64,000 nucleotides of DNA from Dorea longicatena. Its GTDB lineage: Bacteria; Bacillota; Clostridia; Lachnospirales; Lachnospiraceae. The notes beneath the pieces were generated by a model. It had not been told where the DNA came from and searched no databases. It saw only the letters and a program-made list of their open reading frames with translations. Location of the stretch: the NCBI RefSeq assembly GCF_024168045.1, contig NZ_CP100126.1, positions 389,501 to 453,500 on the forward strand. The letters run 5' to 3'. Position 1 is the stretch's first letter. Each line of letters starts with the position of its first letter. The position numbers were made by a program, and so were the translations under genes. Shown here one piece after another: positions 37,492 through 46,039 of the stretch.

Positions 37492-37540
37492 AAGCACATA
37501 GAAAAATCTTAAAGATCCGATTTTTCTGTGTGCTTTGTAT
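37492..37540 (+). terminator. Terminator of the GTPase-NYN gene
   Basis: A 17-bp stem AAGCACATAGAAAAATC (37492-37508) pairs with 37519-37535 with G-U tolerance, and TGTATTGTT follows. The stem is strong but the U-tract is weak. Confidence 0.75.
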
Positions 37541-37700
37541 TGTTATCCGGTAAAAGCGGGGATTTGATGAAAGTATACATATATAGAAATAATATATAAA
37601 TGATGAAAACATATCAATAAACACAATTAGACAGATAGATTATTTATTGGTAAAATAATATTTAATGATAGCATGCAAGTCATGAATGAAGGGGGAATAT

Positions 37701-38396
37701 ATGAAAAAGAAAAATGATTGGATAAAAAAGGGAACCCTGATTATAGTTTTACTGGTATGTATTGCCTCATATTTATGGGTACCGGAGATACATAAGACAA
37801 TGAACCAGATATTTAAGATGTTTGCAAGCGGAGACTTTACAGTTGTAAGAGATTTTGTTGCGTCATATGGGGTATATGCGGCACTGATGTCTTTCTTGTT
37901 GATGATTTTTCAGTCAATCGCAGCACCGCTTCCGGCATTTTTAATTACATTTGCCAATGCCAGCCTGTTTGGATGGTGGAAAGGTGCGATCCTTTCATGG
38001 AGCAGTGCAATGGCGGGAGCAGCAGTATGCTTTTATATTGCAAAAATATTAGGACGTGACGTGGCGGAAAAATTAACAAGTAAAACAGGTCTTGAACAAA
38101 TTGATACATTTTTTGAACGTTATGGAAAGAATACGATTTTAATCTGTCGTCTTCTTCCGTTTGTATCATTTGACATTGTTAGTTATGCGGCAGGCCTTAC
38201 TTCGATGTCATTTGTTTCATTCTTTGTTGCTACGGGAATCGGACAGTTACCGGCAACCATCGTCTATTCTTATGTGGGCGGTATGCTGACTGGCGGAGCG
38301 AAACTTCTTGTAACAGCACTATTGATTTTGTTTTCTCTTTCGGCATTAATTTTTATGCTGAGAAAGATATATATGGACAGACAGTCCGGAAAATAA
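37701..38396 (+). CDS. TVP38/TMEM64-family membrane protein (first copy)
   Basis: The product is 231 residues from the ATG at 37701, after AAGGGGGAAT. It has about five membrane segments and the SNARE-associated/DedA core: QSIAAPLPAFLITFANASLF, GWWKGAILSWSSAMAGAAVC, and FERYGKNTILICRLLPFVSF. Family members act in lipid scrambling or membrane homeostasis. It opens the selenodomain radical-SAM cluster; a second TVP38 gene is at 40405. The promoter should lie in the AT-rich 37560-37680 stretch. Confidence 0.87.
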   Translation: MKKKNDWIKKGTLIIVLLVCIASYLWVPEIHKTMNQIFKMFASGDFTVVRDFVASYGVYAALMSFLLMIFQSIAAPLPAFLITFANASLFGWWKGAILSWSSAMAGAAVCFYIAKILGRDVAEKLTSKTGLEQIDTFFERYGKNTILICRLLPFVSFDIVSYAAGLTSMSFVSFFVATGIGQLPATIVYSYVGGMLTGGAKLLVTALLILFSLSALIFMLRKIYMDRQSGK

Positions 38397-38417
38397 AAAA
38401 AAGGGAGGAAAAAGAAT

Positions 38418-38750
38418 ATGGAAACATATTACAATCCGGAGGATCTTGCAAAGTTTGGGACAATCGGGGAAAAAGCATCAGAGTTGGCAGAAAAATTCTT
38501 TGCTTATTACAATGCGGTATTCGAAGAGGGTGCGCTGACTGCAAGAGAGAAATCATTGATTGCACTTGCAGTGGCACATACCGTACAGTGCCCATATTGT
38601 ATTGATGCTTACACGAACGACTGCCTGGATAAAGGTGTCAGCGAAGAACAGATGACAGAGGCGGTACATGTGGCAGCAGCGATCCGTGGCGGAGCAAGTC
38701 TTGTACACGGGGTACAGATGAAAAATATTGTAAAGAAACTGGAGTTTTAA
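38418..38750 (+). CDS. AhpD-like / carboxymuconolactone decarboxylase-fold protein of the ArsS cluster
   Basis: The product has 110 residues. The CMD/AhpD motif is HTVQCPYCIDAY with C58 and C61 followed by TNDCLDKG. ALAVAHT and AIRGGASLVHG complete the helical fold. This peroxidase-like family is the one commonly labelled 'arsenosugar biosynthesis-associated peroxidase-like' beside ArsS radical SAM proteins. A CxxC redox role (thiol peroxidase or disulfide relay) is likely from the fold. GGGAGGAAAAAG precedes the ATG and the next gene follows in 29 bases. Confidence 0.88.
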   Translation: METYYNPEDLAKFGTIGEKASELAEKFFAYYNAVFEEGALTAREKSLIALAVAHTVQCPYCIDAYTNDCLDKGVSEEQMTEAVHVAAAIRGGASLVHGVQMKNIVKKLEF

Positions 38751-38779
38751 TTAAAAAAGAAGAAAAGAGGAAAAATAAG

Positions 38780-39649
38780 ATGAAAAAGAAAATTGTGACA
38801 TTATTACTGGTAGCTGCAATGACAGGAACAATGGTTGTTGGATGTGGATCCAAGGCTGATGATAAGACATCCGATACGAAGACAGAACAGACGGATGATA
38901 AAAAGGATACAGAGGAAAAGAAAGAACTGGCAGATGATGAATACCAGTATGTATCCGCGGCAGATACAGTAAGTGCAGACGGAGTTCACGTGTTAGATGT
39001 AAGAGAATGGGAAAATTATTCCAAAGGAAGAGTTGCAAATTCAGAGTGGTGTCCAATCTTCCCATTGGAGGATGATTCCTTGGTAGATGAGATGACAACT
39101 TATGCCAAAGATCATCTGAATGACGGAAAAGATATCTATCTTATCTGCAACAGTGGAAAACGTGGAGCTGAAAAAGCAACAGGTGTATTAAGAGATGCAG
39201 GAATTGAACCGACATCCATCTATACAGTAGAAGGTGGAGCAGAAGCACTTGGTAAAGAAAATGGGGCATTGACTACAGACCGTACAGAAGAAAACATCGA
39301 CTGGAAATATGTAGCAGGAAAGGATGCCGTTGACAAGGTAGGAGATAAAGATGTACAATTTTTAGATGTCCGTGATGATGATACCTATAAAGCAGGTCAT
39401 CTGAAAGGAACACTTCAGTGCAGCCTGAAGGAATTTGATACACCGGAAGCACAGACAGAGATGTACAATCTTGCAAAAGACAAGATGGACAAGGATGAGC
39501 CTGTATATATTCTCTGCTACAGTGGTAATAAATGTGCAAAAACAGCAATTTCAGTAATGAAAGATGCAGGATTTGATACAGATAATTTATTTATCATTGA
39601 GAATGGAGCAAAAGACGGAGATGTATCCGCAGCTTTTGTAACAGAGTAA
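38780..39649 (+). CDS. Tandem rhodanese-domain lipoprotein
   Basis: The product has 289 residues. A lipoprotein signal ends in MVVGC with the lipobox Cys at 22, then a Lys/Asp/Thr-rich linker to about 52. Two rhodanese domains follow: the first with VLDVREWENYSKGRV and active-site C123 in LICNSGKRG, the second with FLDVRDDDTYKAGHL and C246 in LCYSGNKC. It should sit on the outer face of the membrane and handle sulfane sulfur (or selenium or cyanide-like acceptors). A remnant of a further rhodanese C-terminus lies just downstream, hinting at a shortened array. Confidence 0.9.
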   Translation: MKKKIVTLLLVAAMTGTMVVGCGSKADDKTSDTKTEQTDDKKDTEEKKELADDEYQYVSAADTVSADGVHVLDVREWENYSKGRVANSEWCPIFPLEDDSLVDEMTTYAKDHLNDGKDIYLICNSGKRGAEKATGVLRDAGIEPTSIYTVEGGAEALGKENGALTTDRTEENIDWKYVAGKDAVDKVGDKDVQFLDVRDDDTYKAGHLKGTLQCSLKEFDTPEAQTEMYNLAKDKMDKDEPVYILCYSGNKCAKTAISVMKDAGFDTDNLFIIENGAKDGDVSAAFVTE

Positions 39650-39654
39650 AGATA

Positions 39655-39888
39655 GGTGTTCGAAAGAATCTGTTATGGTTTACAAATGATGATGGAACAG
39701 GCTGGAGAGCAACCGTACCATTCCTTGTACTTTATGAAAATGGATATGATAACATTTCTGTGTATGATGGTGGATGGTATGAGTGGTTAATGCATGATGA
39801 CTATCCGGTACAGGTTGGTGATCCGGCAAGTGATGATTGTGTTCACACAACAGTTGGAGAACTTCCTACAGGAAAAGCCGCAAAATAA
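39655..39888 (+). pseudogene. Remnant of a rhodanese-like gene (3' end only)
   Basis: The frame beginning at 39655 reads GVRKNLLWFTNDDGTGWRAT, then PFLVLYENGYDNISVYDGGW and YEWLMHDDYPVQVG, to a TAA at 39886. It has no start codon or ribosome site. The YDNISVYDGGWYEW and DYPVQVG pieces are the typical end of a rhodanese domain. The part holding the active-site loop is missing. It is out of frame with the intact rhodanese lipoprotein upstream, so it is probably a leftover of deletion between neighbouring rhodanese genes. Confidence 0.75.
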
Positions 39889-39943
39889 AACAAAGCAGGG
39901 AGTGTAGAGAATTTCTGCGAAAATATAATACAAAGATTAGGGG

Positions 39944-39973
39944 CGCTGTCACTGGATATTGGTGACAGCGTTT
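39944..39973 (+). terminator. Hairpin after the rhodanese remnant
   Basis: A perfect 9-bp stem CGCTGTCAC/GTGACAGCG with a 9-base loop is followed by TTTGG. The short U-tract suggests partial termination inside the cluster. The next gene starts 20 bases later. Confidence 0.6.
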
Positions 39974-39992
39974 GGTAGTATTAAGGAGTAAA

Positions 39993-40415
39993 ATGAAAAA
40001 AATCATTTATATATTTTTAGATTTATTAACTATAGCGTTTTTGATCGGAGGATATGCGTTCCAATATTTTACAAGAAAAAAACTGGGGATGCTCCGGTGG
40101 GTGAATTATCAGAATATGCAGATCCAGAAGAACCCTGTTTATAATATACTAAAATATATTACAGTTGCTGCTATTGTACTTATCGTATTAAGTATTGTGG
40201 GATATAGGAAGAAAAAAGAATTGTTGGGAAAGATAGATTTTGTAATGATTGTGATCATGCAGATATTAGGAATTAGTTATTTGGAAATTACAGTGTTGAA
40301 ATCTATAGAATCGTTTCCGGCATATTACTTTTTAATGCCGCTTCTTGGGGCAGCGACACTGATGCAGATTATCAGAAATGGAATTGCAGTGGGGACAAAA
40401 AAGAATGAAAAATAA
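39993..40415 (+). CDS. Four-helix membrane protein of the ArsS cluster
   Basis: The product has 140 residues from the ATG at 39993, after TAAGGAGT. Four membrane segments are evident: FLDLLTIAFLIGGYAFQYF, YITVAAIVLIVLSIVGY, FVMIVIMQILGISYLEI and YYFLMPLLGAATLMQII. No family is recognised. Its stop overlaps the start of the second TVP38 gene by 11 bases, so the two are coupled. A helper subunit for TVP38 is possible from the context alone. Confidence 0.7.
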   Translation: MKKIIYIFLDLLTIAFLIGGYAFQYFTRKKLGMLRWVNYQNMQIQKNPVYNILKYITVAAIVLIVLSIVGYRKKKELLGKIDFVMIVIMQILGISYLEITVLKSIESFPAYYFLMPLLGAATLMQIIRNGIAVGTKKNEK

Positions 40416-41085
40416 AAAACTGTGGATATTTATCGGAATGATCGTTCTGATTTTGATATTAAATCACATATTTGGCTGGTCTTCTTATCTGGGAAATACA
40501 GAGAATCTGAAATTCCTGGAAAATATGGTACAGGAAAATTTAGTGTTGGCGATTGGCATCTATACCATACTTACCATCATAAGCTGTGTGGTACTTGCAC
40601 TTCCGGGGGTGACATTTGCAATCGTTGCAGGTCTGGTATTTGGACCGGTACTTGGAACCATCTGTTGCTCCGTAGCGACTACACTTGGGGCTATGGTAGC
40701 ATTTGTTGTAGGAAGATTTTTCTTACAGGACATTATTAAGCCGATGGCGATGAAGAACAAATATTTAAAAAAATGGTTATTTGATGAGTCTGGAAATAAT
40801 GAAGTATTTATTCTGATGATCACAAGACTGGTTCCATTATTTCCGTATAATCTGCAGAATTTTGCTTATGGTGTGACAGATATTAAGTTTTCAACATATT
40901 CCATTTGTTCTTTGATCTTCATGCTTCCGGGAACAGCTATGTATACGGTTGGAATGGCAGGACTTGCAGACAAAGAGAACCGTATTCTTTATATCGGGAT
41001 AGCAATTGTTCTGGCTGGGATTGTAATAGGGCTTGGTGCGTTCCTTAAGAAGCATTATGTGCAGGAGGAAAAAAATGAAGGATAA
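40405..41085 (+). CDS. TVP38/TMEM64-family membrane protein (second copy)
   Basis: The product has 226 residues from the ATG at 40405, overlapping the previous gene. The SNARE-associated core is clear: ALPGVTFAIVAGLVFGPVLG, GTICCSVATTLGAMVAFVVG and ITRLVPLFPYNLQNFAYGV. About six membrane segments are present. Sequence differs greatly from the copy at 37701, so this is not a recent duplication. It overlaps the Fe-S protein gene by 11 bases. TVP38 proteins beside ArsS-type genes are common, and a lipid- or product-export role is inferred. Confidence 0.88.
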   Translation: MKNKKLWIFIGMIVLILILNHIFGWSSYLGNTENLKFLENMVQENLVLAIGIYTILTIISCVVLALPGVTFAIVAGLVFGPVLGTICCSVATTLGAMVAFVVGRFFLQDIIKPMAMKNKYLKKWLFDESGNNEVFILMITRLVPLFPYNLQNFAYGVTDIKFSTYSICSLIFMLPGTAMYTVGMAGLADKENRILYIGIAIVLAGIVIGLGAFLKKHYVQEEKNEG

Positions 41086-42049
41086 CAATACAGTAGAAGC
41101 GTGTACCCATTGTCACGTCTGCCAGAATCAGTGTGAATTTTTGAAAAAGTACGGAATAGATATCGGAGATACAGAGAAGTTAAAAGAGCTTTCTTATCAT
41201 TGTTTCCTGTGTGGAAAGTGCACAGAGGTATGCCCCGAGAATATTGATGGAAGAGAGTATATTCTAAATCTCCGGAGAGAAAAAGTAGAAAAATCCGGTG
41301 GAACTTTGGAAGAAAAAGGATATGGGATGCTGTTAAAAGAAAAAAAAGATTATATATATCGGAATTACAGACATGCACAAGGGGAAAGTATTCTGTTTCC
41401 GGGATGTAATTTTCCTTCTTTTTATCCAAAGACGACCAAGAGGCTGGTAAATGAACTGAAAAAATATGGTATAGGAGTGGCATATGACTGCTGTGGAAAG
41501 CCGATTGTAGAACTTGGCATGAAAGAGGATGAAAAAAGGATTATAAGTCAGATACAATCAGAATTGCATAAAAGAAAAATCAAAGAAGTAATCATGCTTT
41601 GTCCGAACTGCTATGCATATTTAAAACCAAGAATGGAAGAAGTAAAGGTTGTAAGCATTTATGAAAAGCTTGAGGAATTCGGAATCGGAAAGAAGAATCT
41701 GCTTCCGGCAAAGGTGTTCCTTCCATGTCCTGACAGGGAAAAGAAAGAACTGTTAGGAGAGATAGAGCAATACATAGAAGGAAAGCTGACTCCAATCGAA
41801 GAGGTACAGTGTTGTGGCTTAGGTGGCTGTGCCCCTGTAAAAGAACCAGAACTTGCAAAAAATATGGGAGCAGCGTTAAAAAACAGTGGCGGGCAGAAGA
41901 TTTACAGCTATTGTGCGTCCTGTGCAGGCAATCTAAATCGGAACGGATGTAAGAATGTCACTCATATTTTGACAGAAATATTAGAAACAGATGAAAAAGC
42001 CGATACAGGGAAATCGATGTTGAATAGGATGAAAACAAAATTTATATAA
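41075..42049 (+). CDS. Fe-S oxidoreductase with ferredoxin and CCG-type domains
   Basis: The product has 324 residues from the ATG at 41075, after CAGGAGGAAAAA. Two ferredoxin-type motifs are at the N-terminus (CTHCHVCQNQCEF and CFLCGKCTEVCP). Two CCG-like cysteine domains follow: YDCCGKPIVELG with an earlier PGCNFPSF, and QCCGLGGCAP with YCASCAGN. The layout resembles GlpC/HdrB-like subunits, which carry noncubane clusters and move electrons from a flavoprotein to a disulfide or quinone. It probably supplies reducing power to the radical SAM pathway in this cluster (inference). Confidence 0.85.
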   Translation: MKDNNTVEACTHCHVCQNQCEFLKKYGIDIGDTEKLKELSYHCFLCGKCTEVCPENIDGREYILNLRREKVEKSGGTLEEKGYGMLLKEKKDYIYRNYRHAQGESILFPGCNFPSFYPKTTKRLVNELKKYGIGVAYDCCGKPIVELGMKEDEKRIISQIQSELHKRKIKEVIMLCPNCYAYLKPRMEEVKVVSIYEKLEEFGIGKKNLLPAKVFLPCPDREKKELLGEIEQYIEGKLTPIEEVQCCGLGGCAPVKEPELAKNMGAALKNSGGQKIYSYCASCAGNLNRNGCKNVTHILTEILETDEKADTGKSMLNRMKTKFI

Positions 42050-42065
42050 GGGGATAACGACGGAA

Positions 42066-43397
42066 ATGAAATGGGCAGTGATCGTATTTACCAGAGTTCC
42101 CATTCCGGGACAGACAAAGACAAGAATGATGCCATATTTTTCGCCGGAAGAATGTGCAAAACTTCATGAAAATTTTCTGAAAGATATTGCACAGGAATGC
42201 GAAAAAGTAAATGCTGACATATTCGTATGCTACACACCGGAAAAAGGGAAAGCATATCTGGAAAAATTATTCAGGAAAGCAAAAGAATATATTTCCCAGA
42301 CAGGGGAAGGTCTGGGAGAAAGGATGTATCAGGCAATCGAATATGTACTGGAAAAAGGGTATGATTCCTGTGTATTAATAGGAACGGATATACCGGAACT
42401 GAAATGTTCGGATTTGGAGTATGCGTTCAGGCTTTTGGATGTAAATGATGTAGTCTTTGGTCCCACCGTAGACGAAGGGTATTATCTGGTCGGAATGAAA
42501 AGACCGGTATGTGAAGTGTTTGAAAAGAAGACATATGGAACAGGAAATGTACTGGAGCAGACCGTGCAGCCATTACAGGAAATGGGACTGACAATCGGAT
42601 ATGTAAGAAGATTGCAGGATATGGATGACAGAGATGATATTACGGCGTATCGGAGCCGGATGAGGAGGCAGAAGTTACTTCAGAACACACATACTGGACG
42701 TTACCTGCTAAAAAAACAGAAGATTTCTATCATTGTGCCGATCTATAATGAAGAGACAACGATAGAGAAACTGCAGGAGCAATTAGAAAACTTACAGGGA
42801 AAGTGTGAGATCATTCTAGTCGATGGTGGGAGTACAGACGCAACATTGTCGATGATCAGACCGGGATTTAAAGTACTGCATTCGGAAAAAGGCAGGGCGA
42901 ACCAGATGAATCTTGGCGCAAAAGAAAGTACCGGAGATATTCTTTTCTTTCTTCATAGTGACAGTGAACTTCCGAAAAGACCGCTGGAAGAAATCAAAGC
43001 AGTGATAAAAGATCATGAAGCAGGATGCTTTGGCATTGCATTTCATTCCAGACAGTTTTTTATGTGGACATGCAGAGTTATTTCAAATCATAGGATAAAA
43101 GACAGAAAAGTGATGTTTGGAGATCAGGGGATTTTTATCACAAGAGAACTGTTCTTCAAAGCGGGGATGTTTCCGGCTCTTCCGATTATGGAAGATTACC
43201 AGTTTTCGCTTACGTTAAAGGAAATGGGAGTAAAGCTTGGCATTGCTAGGCACAGAATCTATACGTCAGACCGGAGATTCCCTAAAAAGGTGATTCCGCA
43301 GTTAAAAGTGATGTGGAAGATGAACCGGCTAAGAAAAATGTACCGGGATGGTGTGCCGATAGAGACGATATCGAAGTTATATAAAGATGTAAGATAA
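42066..43397 (+). CDS. Fused CofC-like transferase and GT2 glycosyltransferase of the ArsS cluster
   Basis: The product has 443 residues. Residues 1-205 match the 'selenodomain-associated transferase 1' type (TIGR04282): VIVFTRVPIPGQTKTRM, GLGERMYQA, LIGTDIPEL and VVFGPTVDEGYYLVGMK. Residues 219-443 match the 'transferase 2' type (TIGR04283), a GT2 glycosyltransferase: KISIIVPIYNEETTI, LVDGGSTDAT, GRANQMNLGAKESTGDILFF and HSDSE. These are usually two separate genes. The fusion implies the nucleotidyl/glycosyl steps act in sequence on one intermediate. It starts 16 bases after the Fe-S gene. Confidence 0.92.
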   Translation: MKWAVIVFTRVPIPGQTKTRMMPYFSPEECAKLHENFLKDIAQECEKVNADIFVCYTPEKGKAYLEKLFRKAKEYISQTGEGLGERMYQAIEYVLEKGYDSCVLIGTDIPELKCSDLEYAFRLLDVNDVVFGPTVDEGYYLVGMKRPVCEVFEKKTYGTGNVLEQTVQPLQEMGLTIGYVRRLQDMDDRDDITAYRSRMRRQKLLQNTHTGRYLLKKQKISIIVPIYNEETTIEKLQEQLENLQGKCEIILVDGGSTDATLSMIRPGFKVLHSEKGRANQMNLGAKESTGDILFFLHSDSELPKRPLEEIKAVIKDHEAGCFGIAFHSRQFFMWTCRVISNHRIKDRKVMFGDQGIFITRELFFKAGMFPALPIMEDYQFSLTLKEMGVKLGIARHRIYTSDRRFPKKVIPQLKVMWKMNRLRKMYRDGVPIETISKLYKDVR

Positions 43398-43436
43398 AAT
43401 GTCAGGAAACAATATAGCCAATAGGGGATCGGGATT

Positions 43437-44453
43437 ATGGAACGTATAAAAGGATTAAATGAATATGTGAAAAATGAAAAGTATAGGAAAGCATTAAATC
43501 TTCCGAATGAACAGGAAGAAGAATATACAATGCTTGCACAGGGAGAGTATAATATTAATTACAGCTTCACGCATCCAAAGACAGGGAAAAAACTTCTGTT
43601 ACGTGTCAATTGTGGGAGTCAGATGCATCTGGAAAATCAGATTGGGTATGAATGTCATGCACTGCAATTGCTGGAAGCATCGGGAAGAACGCCAAAAGTG
43701 CTTTATGTAGATGGGAGCAGGAAATTTTTAGATCACGGAGTACTGGTAATGGAATATCTGCCGGGAAAAGCATTAGACTATCATACGGATTTAAAATATG
43801 CGGCAGAGTGTCTGGCTGATATACATAGTGTCAGAATACCGGAATCAGAATCGGGTTTGATTCGGCCAGAGAATCCACTGACCGCAATATTGGAAGAGTG
43901 CGAAGAGATGGTGAAGATATATATGGATTCACCGCTTGGAAAAGACAGGATGAAAAGGAAACTCCGAGATTTGCTTGATAAGGCATGGAAAAAGGCAAAA
44001 GAATTCCATATGGAAGATTCACCGTATCAATGCTGCATTAATACAGAACTGAATTCCACGAATTTCTTGATTGGAGGAGAAGGAAAGTCGAACTATCTCA
44101 TTGATTGGGAAAAGCCGTTATTTGGAGATCCGGCACAGGATCTGGGACATTTCCTTGCACCGACAACGACGTTTTGGAAAACGGATGTGATATTGAGGGA
44201 AGAAGAGATAGAAAATTTTCTGAATGAATATCTGAAATGTGTGGGGGCGCGTTTTGATATAACGGGATTAAAAGAACGAACGAAAGTATTTATGGAGATT
44301 ACATGCTTAAGAGGAATCACCTGGTGCGCAATGGCATGGGTGCAGTATCAGCAGCCGGATAAACTGATTATAAATGAATCTACATATCGGAAGCTGGAGG
44401 ATTATCTGAGTGATGGATTTTTAGAAAAAATAGAAATGTTTTTGGAACAATAA
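43437..44453 (+). CDS. APH/choline-kinase-fold phosphotransferase with altered catalytic loop
   Basis: The product has 338 residues. The N-lobe has GEYNINYSFTHPKTGKKLLL and LVMEYLPGKALDYH; the C-lobe has LIDWEKPLFGDPAQDLGHF, the Mg-binding segment. The usual catalytic HGDLHxxN loop reads INTELNSTN (about 201-209), so His becomes Asn and the catalytic Asp becomes Glu. This suggests a kinase with changed chemistry or a binding protein. In this cluster it may phosphorylate a sugar or alcohol that the fused transferase then uses (inference). The ribosome site is weak. Confidence 0.85.
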   Translation: MERIKGLNEYVKNEKYRKALNLPNEQEEEYTMLAQGEYNINYSFTHPKTGKKLLLRVNCGSQMHLENQIGYECHALQLLEASGRTPKVLYVDGSRKFLDHGVLVMEYLPGKALDYHTDLKYAAECLADIHSVRIPESESGLIRPENPLTAILEECEEMVKIYMDSPLGKDRMKRKLRDLLDKAWKKAKEFHMEDSPYQCCINTELNSTNFLIGGEGKSNYLIDWEKPLFGDPAQDLGHFLAPTTTFWKTDVILREEEIENFLNEYLKCVGARFDITGLKERTKVFMEITCLRGITWCAMAWVQYQQPDKLIINESTYRKLEDYLSDGFLEKIEMFLEQ

Positions 44454-44479
44454 CGTAAGTGTGAGTAAGGAGAAAAGAG

Positions 44480-44674
44480 ATGGAAAAAGAAAGAATTGCA
44501 GAACTTTTTATGAAAGGAATTGACTGTTCTCAGGTTGTAGCAGGGGCATTTGCAGAAGAACTGGGGATCACACAGGAAGAAGCATATAAGATGGCTGCAG
44601 GATTTGGCGGCGGAATGGGAATCGGCGAGACTTGCGGTGCAGTAGTCGGTGCAATGATCGTTTTGGGAATGAAA
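44480..44674 (+). pseudogene. C_GCAxxG_C_C protein, 5' half, cut by IS110
   Basis: The first 65 codons encode MEKERIAELFMKGIDCSQVV, AGFGGGMGIGETCGAVVGAM and IVLGMK, the N-terminal half of the family signature. At 44675 the sequence enters the IS110 element and the frame stops at 44693. The 3' half resumes in frame at 46266. Rejoined, the gene would encode 142 residues. GGAGAAAAGAG precedes the ATG. The intact family member at 2683 shows the full cysteine pattern for comparison. Confidence 0.9.
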
Positions 44675-44794
44675 CCTGCTAAGAAAAGTCAATAATTATT
44701 TTTATCTTTTTTATTTTCTGTCACAAAATATATTTGCGTACCACAAATAGACTGTCTGATTGGCAGTCTAAAAAATTATTTATTTTATATAAGA

Positions 44795-45997
44795 TTATAT
44801 ATTTTTATATAGTTCGGTTACTCGAGCATAATAAATGCGTAAAAACTTATTTAATCCGGCTATCTTTGCTGATTTTTTACTTTTACCTTCTGATTCCTTT
44901 TTTACAACATATCGGTAAACCGGATCTTCTGGTCTGGAATGCATTTTTAAACTTCTCATTGTTTCGTATCCTACTTTGCGCAATGATGCTGAACCACGTT
45001 TCGAGATTTTCCTATTACAACCTACAAATTGACCAGATTCATACGGTGGTGGATCAATTCCTGCGAATGCAACCAATGCCTTCCCGTTGCGAAATCTGCG
45101 AACATCTCCTATTTCTGCAATTAACTTTGGGGCTAATGTATTTCCCACTCCACCCATTTCTCTTACAACCGAATATTCTGGCAAAGTTTTGGCTATTTCC
45201 TGCATCCGTGATAAAATTAGACCAAGGGTTGCATCAACTTCCTTGAGCACCCGAACTGCTTCAGTCACCAGCATTTTGATCGATGAGGTTTCTGAAGGTA
45301 ATGTGGGAATACTTTCCTGAGCCAGGGTGTATATAACTTTGGCTTTTTCCTGGCTTGGGACGTATTTCTTTTCTTTTGCCCAAAGTATATACTCTTCAGT
45401 AAATTCCTGTTCAGACATAGATGTTATTACATCATAATGCCAAAAACGTTCCACAAAATCACTTCTTTTATCTTTCCGATTTGTTTCATTCCAACTTGCA
45501 AGAAGATTCTTTATTCCAGGCATGGTCAAATCTAAAAGATGGGTCAATTCAGCGAGAGATAAAAGATGAAGCTTCATATAATGCCGATATTGCTGTCCAA
45601 GCAACTTCAACTCTTCATAAATCTCTCCAGAAGTTTGAAATTCTTTCATTTTAAACCAATGATCAATTCCATAATTAGCAATGATACGGGAATCAATCTT
45701 GTCGGTTTTGGCTTTTCGCAGACTTTCGTTACGATAACTTTTCATAAGATACGGATTAATTACAGAAACAAAAAATCCTTTTTCCTGTAAATATGTAAGA
45801 ACTGGAAGATGATAAATTCCGGTTGCTTCCATAACGATTTTGACTTCATCATTTAGTCTGAAAAGCATGGAAGATAATTCGCTTAAATCCTTTTGGGTAT
45901 GGGTAATATTGAAAGGCTTACTAACAATCTCTCCATATGGTTTCAAAATACATACTGTACTTTTCCCTTTTGATACATCAATTCCTACGCTGATCAT
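44795..45997 (-). CDS. IS110-family transposase (DEDD/serine recombinase)
   Basis: The product has 400 residues. The N-terminal RuvC-like DEDD domain starts MISVGIDVSKGKSTVCILKP, with VIMEATGIYHLPVL-like sequence (VKIVMEATGIYHL) and KTDKIDSRIIANYG. The C-terminal Transposase_20 domain has GNTLAPKLIAEIGDVRRFRN, AFAGIDPPPYESGQF and SKRGSASLRKVGYE with the catalytic Ser. This is full length and appears intact. In IS621, a relative, the protein uses a bridge RNA to pair donor and target DNA. GGAGTAT is the ribosome site on the minus strand. Confidence 0.96.
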   Translation of the reverse strand: MISVGIDVSKGKSTVCILKPYGEIVSKPFNITHTQKDLSELSSMLFRLNDEVKIVMEATGIYHLPVLTYLQEKGFFVSVINPYLMKSYRNESLRKAKTDKIDSRIIANYGIDHWFKMKEFQTSGEIYEELKLLGQQYRHYMKLHLLSLAELTHLLDLTMPGIKNLLASWNETNRKDKRSDFVERFWHYDVITSMSEQEFTEEYILWAKEKKYVPSQEKAKVIYTLAQESIPTLPSETSSIKMLVTEAVRVLKEVDATLGLILSRMQEIAKTLPEYSVVREMGGVGNTLAPKLIAEIGDVRRFRNGKALVAFAGIDPPPYESGQFVGCNRKISKRGSASLRKVGYETMRSLKMHSRPEDPVYRYVVKKESEGKSKKSAKIAGLNKFLRIYYARVTELYKNI

Positions 45998-46039
45998 AAT
46001 ATACTCCTTTTCTTTTTATAGAATTGCAGTTGTTTATCC

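Noticed and set aside
44734..45246. 170-codon plus-strand ORF over the IS110 transposase
   Set aside because: Antisense shadow of the transposase gene; no ribosome site.
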